This document shows positions 8,238 to 13,670 of a DNA stretch of 21,504 nucleotides, piece after piece. This DNA is from an uncultured Collinsella sp. (GTDB lineage: Bacteria; Actinomycetota; Coriobacteriia; Coriobacteriales; Coriobacteriaceae), in NCBI GenBank assembly GCA_900540895.1, contig UQHV01000027.1, positions 1-21,504 of the forward strand. The letters are read 5' to 3'. The notes beneath the pieces are model-generated. The model was not told the origin of the DNA and did no database searches. It was given only the letters and a program-made list of their open reading frames with translations. Position 1 is the stretch's first letter. Each line of letters opens with the position of its first letter. The position numbers were made by a program, and so were the translations under genes.

Positions 8238-9263
8238 CTAACGAGCCGCGTACTCGAGCATGCGGTCGAGCGTGAGTTTAGCCTGGTCGGCAGCCTCGTC
8301 CGACACGCCGATCTGCACCTCGCCCTCGCCCGTCTCCAGGCAGCGCACGAGCTTCTCGAGCGTGATGAGATCCATGTTGACGCAGGTGGGCTGCACCGCG
8401 GGGAAGTAGAACTTCTTGCCGGTGCCCTGGCAGCGGCGCTCGAGCTCGTAGAGCACGCCGCGGACCGTCACGATGATGAATTCGCTCGCGCCGGACTCCT
8501 CGGCATACTTGATGATGCCGGCGGTGGAGCCGATGTAGTCGGCCTCGGCCAGCACATCGGCTTTGCACTCGGGGTGCGCCAGTACGAGCGCGTCGGGGTG
8601 GGCCTCCGTCGCGTCGGCGATCTGCTCGACGGTGATGATGTGGTGGCGCGGGCAGTAGCCCTTGTTGAGAATGACGTGCTTTTGCGGCACCTGCTCGGCT
8701 ACGAAGCGGCCCAGGTTTTGGTCGGGAATGAACAGGATATGCTGCTGCGGCAGCTCGGACACGATCTTGACGGCGTTGGAGCTGGTGACGCACACGTCGC
8801 TCCAGCTCTTGATCTCGACCGTGGAGTTGACGTAGCACACCACGGCCAGGTCGTCGCCGTACTCGGCGCGCGCCGCGTCGACCGTCTCGCGCTTGACCAT
8901 GTGAGCCATGGGGCAGTCCGCGCCCGGCTCGGGCAGCAGCACGGTCTTAGTGGGATTGAGCAGCTTGGCGCTCTCGCCCATAAACTCCACGCCGCACAGC
9001 ACGATGGTCCGCTGTGGCAGGCTCTTGGCGAGCTTGGCCAGGTAGAAGCTATCGCCGACGTAATCAGCCACAGCCTGCACCTCGGGCGCCACGTAATAGT
9101 GCGCTAGGATCACCGCGTCACGTTGGGTTTTTAGTTGCTGAATGGCCTCGACGAGCTCTGCGGGCACCAGTGCCGCGCGCTCCGTTGCCGTCGTTGCCGA
9201 TGCTAGGCCGGCCGCGATATCGCGTGCAAGCTCCGACGCATCCATGTTCGCGCTCTGTGCCAT
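8238..9263 (-). CDS. nadA: Quinolinate synthase (4Fe-4S)
   Basis: NadA condenses iminoaspartate from NadB with dihydroxyacetone phosphate to give quinolinate. The 341-residue protein shows the three conserved cluster-ligand cysteines in 'TIVLCGVEFMGESAKLL', 'LVLAHPECKADVLAEADYIGST' and 'FPAVQPTCVNMDLITLEKL'. The segments 'VILAHYYVAPEVQAVADYVGDS' split over the first repeat, 'YVNSTVEIKSWSDVCVTSSNA' and 'PDQNLGRFV' are also typical. The ATG at 9263 is chosen because GAGGGG lies 5 bases upstream; a TTG one codon earlier would be too close to that site. It is the first gene of the nad operon, directly behind the dyad-covered promoter. Confidence 0.97.
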   Translation of the reverse strand: MAQSANMDASELARDIAAGLASATTATERAALVPAELVEAIQQLKTQRDAVILAHYYVAPEVQAVADYVGDSFYLAKLAKSLPQRTIVLCGVEFMGESAKLLNPTKTVLLPEPGADCPMAHMVKRETVDAARAEYGDDLAVVCYVNSTVEIKSWSDVCVTSSNAVKIVSELPQQHILFIPDQNLGRFVAEQVPQKHVILNKGYCPRHHIITVEQIADATEAHPDALVLAHPECKADVLAEADYIGSTAGIIKYAEESGASEFIIVTVRGVLYELERRCQGTGKKFYFPAVQPTCVNMDLITLEKLVRCLETGEGEVQIGVSDEAADQAKLTLDRMLEYAAR

Positions 9264-9298
9264 CAAGGCCCCTCTCTTTTGGCGAATCTTGGGGCTTT

Positions 9299-9327
9299 AG
9301 TATGACACCTGGCTTTACAGCTGACAA
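9299..9327 (-). promoter_or_regulatory. nadA operon promoter
   Basis: On the minus strand TTGTCA (9322-9327) and CATACT (9299-9304) are exactly 17 bases apart. The predicted start, about seven bases after the -10, leaves a short leader of about 30 bases before nadA. The -35 lies at the centre of the 44-bp dyad, and the right half of the dyad fills the spacer, so a bound repressor would block RNA polymerase. Confidence 0.7.
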
Positions 9328-9348
9328 GACAGCTGTAAAGCCAGGTGT
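9305..9348. promoter_or_regulatory. Perfect 44-bp dyad, probable NiaR operator
   Basis: ACACCTGGCTTTACAGCTG (9305-9323) and its exact reverse complement (9330-9348) flank a six-base spacer, ACAAGA. The dyad covers the -35 and spacer of the nadA promoter. Within it, ACAGCTG-N6-CAGCTGT is the likely core. Assignment to NiaR is inferred from the co-encoded regulator. Confidence 0.75.
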
Positions 9349-9491
9349 AAAGTTGAAATAAAGATTCAATCATGCGGCGGGTCCATTTTCGAACTGGCAA
9401 GCTGAGGATAGCCGAGCTCTCGATAGCGCAGGAGGCATCTTTCGCCACCGCAATACCGCTCGGCGCGAGTTGCGCACCATGAGGCACGAAC

Positions 9492-9520
9492 GGGCGCTCC
9501 CCCGCGAGCGGCACGCGCCC
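9492..9520 (+). other. Leader hairpin upstream of the response regulator
   Basis: GGGCGC (9492-9497) pairs with GCGCCC (9515-9520), and inner GCTC with GAGC, about 35 bases before the regulator start. No clear promoter could be assigned in 9361-9554; otherwise I see nothing in this stretch. Confidence 0.3.
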
Positions 9521-9554
9521 AATGTGGCAAAATCGAACTACTAAGGGGGCCCGA

Positions 9555-10277
9555 ATGCTCAAGATTATTGCCTGCGACGATGACGTCGCTTTTCTAGATA
9601 GACTGCACCGGATGATCGACCGTTGGTCGACCGAGACGGGCACGGCGGTCGATGTTGCACTCGTCACGCGCGGCGAGGATCTGCTGGCACGCCATGCCGC
9701 ATCGCGCGCCGACATTATCATGCTCGACATGATCATGCCGCTCGTCAACGGCATGGACACCGCCCGCGAGCTGCGCCAATCCGATACCGCCGTGCGCTTG
9801 GTATTTCTGACCTCATCGCCCGAGTTCGCGCTTGAGTCCTACGAGGTCCGCGTCTTCGACTACCTGCTCAAACCCGTGACCTACGAGCGCGTGGCGCAAC
9901 TGCTCGACGAGCTGTCGAGCCTGCGTCCGGCAACGATCGACGAACTCGTCATCAAGACGTCCTTTGGCTACCATGCCCTGCGCCTATCCGATATCGAATA
10001 TGCCGAGGCTCGCAACAAGCACGTGGTCTTCCACCTGCGCGATGGCCGCGATATCGAGGCGCTCGAGCCGTTCCGCAGCGTCGAGGACCGTTTGGCGCAA
10101 AATGCCACCTTCTTTAAATGCCACCGTAGTTACCAGGTCAACTTGCGCAACATCGATCACTTTGATCGCACGGACATCGTCATGCGCTCCGGCGCATGCA
10201 TTCCGCTGTCGCGCAGCAGCAAGCAGGGGTTCCAAGACGCCTACTTTGCGGTGCGCTTCGAAGGCGGGCGGCGCTGA
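9555..10277 (+). CDS. LytTR-family response regulator
   Basis: This 240-residue protein is a DNA-binding response regulator. The receiver domain (1-122) has the acidic pocket DDD at 8-10, phospho-acceptor D58 in 'IIMLDMIMP', T86 in 'VFLTSS' and K106 in 'YLLKPVTYERV'. The LytTR domain (about 128-235) shows 'LSDIEYAEARNKHVVFHLRDG' in two parts, 'FFKCHRSYQVNLRNI' and 'IPLSRSSKQGF'. Such regulators control peptide signalling, toxins, bacteriocins or cell-surface functions. The ATG at 9555 follows AAGGGGG by 5 bases; the longer frame from 9522 has no such support. The stop codon overlaps the kinase start (TGATG), so the two are translationally coupled. The target genes are not evident here. Confidence 0.93.
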   Translation: MLKIIACDDDVAFLDRLHRMIDRWSTETGTAVDVALVTRGEDLLARHAASRADIIMLDMIMPLVNGMDTARELRQSDTAVRLVFLTSSPEFALESYEVRVFDYLLKPVTYERVAQLLDELSSLRPATIDELVIKTSFGYHALRLSDIEYAEARNKHVVFHLRDGRDIEALEPFRSVEDRLAQNATFFKCHRSYQVNLRNIDHFDRTDIVMRSGACIPLSRSSKQGFQDAYFAVRFEGGRR

Positions 10278-11554
10278 TGGTCTACCCGGTCGAAATGATC
10301 CTTTGGGCAATCCACCACGCCACGACGCTGCTCTTTGGCGTCTTTGCCTCGTCGGCGCTGTGCGGCGTCGAGCTCAATCGACGCCATGCGCTCGAGCTGG
10401 TGGTCGTTACCATTCTGACCGGCACCGCCTTCTCAATCGCCAACGTCGTTGGCGGCGAACTATTTGCCCGACAGGTTTATCCACTTGCCGTGCACCTGCC
10501 GCTTATCGTCTACCTGTGTGCGCGCTACCGCCTGAGCCCGCTGCTTGCCGTGCTCGGCATTACGAGTGCCTATCTGAGCTGCCAGTTCAGCAATTGGATG
10601 GGCATCGCCGCATTTGCCGCAACCGATTCTCAGATCGCGTACTATCTGGCGCGCATCGCGACCACACTCGCCGTCTTTGCCGTCCTGTTGCATTGGGCCG
10701 GCGACATCGGTCCACGCTTGGCGATTAAAAGCACCACCGAGCTGGGCATCCTTTTAATCCTGCCGCTCGTCTATTACGTCTTTGACTATGCCACCAACGT
10801 CTACACCACGCTGTTCCACTCGGGCTCGGTGGTAACGGTTGAGTTTTTGGCATTTGCGCTCTGTGCCTTCTATCTTATGTTTCTTGCCGTTTACCTGCGC
10901 GAATACGAAGAAAAGGAAACCGCCGAGCGAGAGCGCTGGATGCTCGAAACCCGCGACAACGCCGCCATCAAAGAGCTCGAGGCTTGGCGTCAATCTGGGC
11001 GCGAGCTGTCGATTCTTCGCCACGATATGCGCCACTTCCTACGCGGCCTGGCCGCTTTAATTGAGGAGGGCCACACCGACGAGGCGCTCAAACGCATCGA
11101 TGAACTCTGCGAAGCCGGCGATCGCACCGCCGTACGCCGCTTCTGCGCCAACGAGACCGTAAACATCGCGCTTTCGTCATTTAACTCCGATATCAATAGA
11201 AACGGCATTACCGCCAACCTGCGCGCCGCCGTACCCGAAACCATCCACGTAGGTGACGCCGACCTGTTTAGCGTGCTCTCAAATGCCTTGGAAAACGCTA
11301 TCACCGCCGCAAGCGCCGCACCCCAAGGAAAGCGATTCGTCGACTTTGACCTGCGATTAGAGGACGGCCAGCTGCTGCTGTTAGTTTCCAACACGTTTGA
11401 CCGCCCGCCGCGCATGGTCGATGGCATGCCCGTGACCCGGCATGCGGGCCACGGCTTTGGCACCAGGAGCATCAAACTTGCCGTCGAACGCATGAACGGC
11501 AACTGTCAGTTCCGCATTAACGGCGATCGGTTTGAGCTGCGCGCTGTGATGTAG
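10277..11554 (+). CDS. Membrane histidine kinase, GHKL/AgrC-type
   Basis: This 425-residue sensor kinase is the partner of the LytTR regulator, whose stop it overlaps. Roughly six hydrophobic segments fill residues 7-206. A cytoplasmic charged helix ('REYEEKETAERERWMLETRDN') follows, then the dimerisation/phospho-acceptor segment 'LSILRHDMRHFLRGLAALIEEG' split around H249. The ATPase part has the N box 'LSNALENAITAAS' (about 334-346) and the glycine box 'GHGFGTRSIKLAVERMNG' (about 394-411). A membrane sensor of six or so helices with a GHKL ATPase resembles the AgrC/ComD group, which sense peptides, but no precursor peptide gene is visible nearby, so the ligand is unknown. The ATG at 10277 is fixed by the coupling overlap. 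Confidence 0.92.
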   Translation: MVYPVEMILWAIHHATTLLFGVFASSALCGVELNRRHALELVVVTILTGTAFSIANVVGGELFARQVYPLAVHLPLIVYLCARYRLSPLLAVLGITSAYLSCQFSNWMGIAAFAATDSQIAYYLARIATTLAVFAVLLHWAGDIGPRLAIKSTTELGILLILPLVYYVFDYATNVYTTLFHSGSVVTVEFLAFALCAFYLMFLAVYLREYEEKETAERERWMLETRDNAAIKELEAWRQSGRELSILRHDMRHFLRGLAALIEEGHTDEALKRIDELCEAGDRTAVRRFCANETVNIALSSFNSDINRNGITANLRAAVPETIHVGDADLFSVLSNALENAITAASAAPQGKRFVDFDLRLEDGQLLLLVSNTFDRPPRMVDGMPVTRHAGHGFGTRSIKLAVERMNGNCQFRINGDRFELRAVM

Positions 11555-11604
11555 GGACGCGATAAGCCGGCGCCGCGCTCGACCCGTCAGGGCCGCCTTA
11601 CCGG

Positions 11605-11637
11605 CTCCGGTCCGCTACAGCGGAGCGGCCGCCGGAG
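11605..11637. terminator. Hairpin at the convergent kinase/glycosylase-like gene end
   Basis: Nested arms CTCCGG (11605-11610)/CCGGAG (11632-11637) and CCGC (11612-11615)/GCGG (11620-11623) span the last codons of the minus-strand gene. They may help termination between the two convergent genes, but there is no T tract. Confidence 0.3.
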
Positions 11638-12190
11638 TCAGCTGCTTGATGTAGGCCCACATGCGCTGCTTGGCGGCTTTGTCAGTGAGCGCCGCCTCAA
11701 AACCGTCGAGCGCGAGCACGCGGCGACCCTGCACATGGGCGACCAAGCCGGGCTTGAGCATGGCGGTGTCGAAGTCATCGATCGCCACGAGCATATCGGC
11801 GTAGGTCTCGCGCATGGCGTCAGCCGCGTTGTTGTCGAGCAGTAGCACCGCCTCGGGGTCCAAAGCCTCAAGCGCCTCACGGAACAGCTCGCACGGCAGA
11901 GTCTCGCCCACCGCGACCGCTCCGTCACCCACGCCGGCGACGCTTGCCAGCACGCAAAAATCCTCGGGCGCGTAGCCGATGGCCCCAAGCGCCTTGCGCA
12001 ACGCCGCGCCATCCGGGCCGGCAGCAAGCTCGCCACCCGAACGCTCGGCCTCGTCCAAATCGCCTTTGACCAGAACGATCGGCGAGCACGCGTTGCCCGC
12101 GATACGCACGCCACGGACCGCAAGCGATGTGAGCTCCTGCTCGGCCGCCTGGGCGATGGCTTCTTTTTTCTGGCTTTGTGACGTGGGCAT
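11615..12190 (-). CDS. Uracil-DNA glycosylase-fold protein lacking catalytic motifs
   Basis: I do not recognise an exact name. The 191-residue sequence lines up in order with family-4-type uracil-DNA glycosylases. 'PIVLVKGDLDEAERSGGELAAG' (split at residue 57) matches the phosphate-pocket segment with the same spacing of E and G residues, followed by 'PDGAALRKALGAIGY', 'DPEAVLLLDNNAADAM' and the C-terminal 'AALTDKAAKQRMWAYIKQL'. The catalytic motif GEAPG is replaced by KGDLD (42-46), and the C-terminal HP motif by LD (161-162). Only three cysteines are present (35, 79, 100), not a clear four-cysteine cluster set. It is therefore probably not an active glycosylase. The ATG at 12190 has GGAG 5 bases upstream; an upstream ATG at 12220 falls inside a TATAAT promoter-like hexamer and is rejected. 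The fold assignment rests on my visual alignment only. Confidence 0.6.
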   Translation of the reverse strand: MPTSQSQKKEAIAQAAEQELTSLAVRGVRIAGNACSPIVLVKGDLDEAERSGGELAAGPDGAALRKALGAIGYAPEDFCVLASVAGVGDGAVAVGETLPCELFREALEALDPEAVLLLDNNAADAMRETYADMLVAIDDFDTAMLKPGLVAHVQGRRVLALDGFEAALTDKAAKQRMWAYIKQLTPAAAPL

Positions 12191-12218
12191 GCGCTCTCCA
12201 ATCGTTTGCGTGCCCACC

Positions 12219-12224
12219 ATTATA
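12219..12224 (-). promoter_or_regulatory. Candidate -10 of the glycosylase-like gene
   Basis: A perfect TATAAT on the minus strand lies about 30 bases before the chosen start. No good -35 is found 16-19 bases upstream. Its position supports the shorter start codon. Confidence 0.4.
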
Positions 12225-12326
12225 TAAAAGAGCTGCCCGCGAGTGGTTGCTTTGCGGTCGGCTGGGTATAAGCACGGTCGTACTGAGTTTTACGCGGCCG
12301 AGCCGCGTCGCATTATGGAGGTCACC

Positions 12327-12647
12327 ATGGCTGACATTAATCAGATTACCCCCGAGAACTTCGATTCCATCGTTAACGACAGCCTGCCCGTGCTGGTCGA
12401 TTTTTGGGCACCGTGGTGCGGGCCCTGTCGATCCCTCTCGCCCATCGTTGACGAGGTTGCCGATGAGCTGGCGGGCAAGCTTGCCGTTGCCAAATGCAAC
12501 GTCGACGACAACCAGGATCTGGCCATGAAGTATGGCGTCATGAGCATCCCCACGCTGATTGTGTTTAAGAACGGCGAGGAGATTGACCGCTCGGTTGGCG
12601 CTCTGCCCAAGGCGAGGCTGCAGGCGCTGCTGGAGAAGCATCTGTAA
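12327..12647 (+). CDS. trxA: Thioredoxin
   Basis: This 106-residue protein is a cytosolic disulfide reductase. The active site WCGPC is at residues 30-34 in 'LVDFWAPWCGPCRSLSPI', and the cis-proline loop is in 'YGVMSIPTLIVFKNGE'. Length and segment order match classical thioredoxin from end to end. The ATG at 12327 has a strong GGAGGT ribosome site 4 bases upstream. The longer frame from 12243 adds a non-thioredoxin N-terminus and is rejected. It is divergent from the glycosylase-like gene, with about 136 bp between starts. A TATAAG at 12267 could be the -10, but no matching -35 is clear. Thioredoxin reductase is not in the window, and the gene need not be linked functionally to the nickel genes that follow. 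Confidence 0.97.
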   Translation: MADINQITPENFDSIVNDSLPVLVDFWAPWCGPCRSLSPIVDEVADELAGKLAVAKCNVDDNQDLAMKYGVMSIPTLIVFKNGEEIDRSVGALPKARLQALLEKHL

Positions 12648-12684
12648 TACGCTTGTTACATGTTGCCGTCTGCCTGCCGTCCAT

Positions 12685-12804
12685 GAGCGCTTTTACGCCG
12701 CTCGCCGGACTTCTGAATGCACCGAGTGCAACCACGGATAGTATGGTAGTCACAAACAGCCCCCAGTGAACGGGTGCGGGTCGCACAGACTCGTACCCGT
12801 TTTC
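12685..12804 (+). terminator. Structured trxA 3' region ending in a terminator-like hairpin
   Basis: The 231-bp gap after trxA holds three successive stems: GAGCG/CGCTC (12685-12703), TGCAC/GTGCA around a 3-base loop (12718-12730), and AACGGGTGCGGG (12769-12780) paired with CTCGTACCCGTT (12790-12801), then TTTC. The last has two mismatches and a short T tract and is a likely terminator about 120 bases after trxA. A regulatory leader for the next gene is a less likely alternative. Confidence 0.5.
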
Positions 12805-12878
12805 TTATGCAGCTGCGCGCAGAGCGGGCGTAGTAAAATCTGAACCACTGAACTGCCCCATACAAAAGGAGATTTCCC

Positions 12879-13127
12879 ATGCATGATGTTGGAATGAACA
12901 TGAGCCAGCTTGCCATGAGCGTCAAGCAGGTCGACGACACCATCGAGCTTGCTCACGAGTGGAGCCATCAGCTGCTGCATGCGACCGAGAACTTTGATAT
13001 GGAGCGCATCGGCGCCAAGCTCGAGGCAGCCATGGCCGCGCTGCACGAGGCCCACGACGCACTCGAGGGCTACGAAGAGGCCATCGAGGCCGACCACAAC
13101 TCCGTCGGCTCCGTGAAGCTGGTGTAA
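12879..13127 (+). CDS. Small helical protein of unknown function, coupled to nikR
   Basis: I do not recognise this 82-residue protein. It is predicted to be almost entirely helical, acidic, and rich in Ala, Glu and His (HEWSHQLLH near residues 26-34, and further HEAHDALEGYEEA). There is no signal peptide, membrane segment or cysteine. The ATG at 12879 follows AAAGGAGA at good spacing. The stop is one base before the GTG start of nikR, so the two are translationally coupled and probably act in the same process. Position at the head of a nikR-hypFCDE block suggests a role in nickel or hydrogenase physiology, but that is inference. The histidine content is not arranged as a known metal site. Confidence 0.8.
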   Translation: MHDVGMNMSQLAMSVKQVDDTIELAHEWSHQLLHATENFDMERIGAKLEAAMAALHEAHDALEGYEEAIEADHNSVGSVKLV

Positions 13128-13128
13128 G

Positions 13129-13641
13129 GTGACCGAACACGAGCACGGCTGCGGGTACGAGCACGAGCATCCGCACGGGGCGGACGGTGACGCGGGCTGC
13201 CACTGTAGTGGCTCCGGCTCCGAGCTGGTCCGCTTTTCGGTTACCGCACCGGACGACCTGCTGCGCCGTTTTGACGAACAGATCGCGCGCCGCGGCGACG
13301 TGGCCAACCGCTCCGAGGCCGTGCGCGACCTGATTCGCGCCTCGATCGCCAAGGAGCAGATGCGCACGCCCGATGAGCATGTTATCGGGTCGCTCACCAT
13401 GATCTACGACCACCATACCGGCGACCTGACGCGCCGTCTGGACGAAGTGCAGCACGACTACACCGACGAGATCGTATCGACCATGCACGTGCATCTGGAT
13501 CACCACAACTGCTTGGAGATTCTGGCGCTCAAGGGTCGCGGCGAACGTGTCTACGAGCTGGCTGACCGTCTGCTGGGCCTGCGCGGCGTTAAGCACGGCG
13601 AGCTCACGTGCGCCGCCACCAAGCAGAGCCTGGGGCTGTAA
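13129..13641 (+). CDS. nikR: Nickel-responsive regulator NikR with His/Cys-rich N-terminal extension
   Basis: NikR is a ribbon-helix-helix repressor that binds DNA when loaded with nickel. The RHH domain is at about residues 32-75 ('VRFSVTAPDDLLRRFDEQI', 'NRSEAVRDLIRASI'). The ACT-like metal domain follows at about 82-165. The four nickel ligands known in E. coli NikR (H76, H87, H89, C95) match H109, H120, H122 and C128 here with identical spacing. Unlike the 133-residue E. coli protein this one has about 30 extra N-terminal residues with seven His and three Cys in the first 26 (HEHGCGYEHEHPHG and CHC). The GTG start at 13129 lacks a strong ribosome site and relies on coupling to the gene before it; no other start precedes the RHH domain. 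hypF follows after 29 bp. Confidence 0.94.
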   Translation: MTEHEHGCGYEHEHPHGADGDAGCHCSGSGSELVRFSVTAPDDLLRRFDEQIARRGDVANRSEAVRDLIRASIAKEQMRTPDEHVIGSLTMIYDHHTGDLTRRLDEVQHDYTDEIVSTMHVHLDHHNCLEILALKGRGERVYELADRLLGLRGVKHGELTCAATKQSLGL

Positions 13642-13670
13642 CAGCACACATTTCAACGAAGGAGGGTCGC

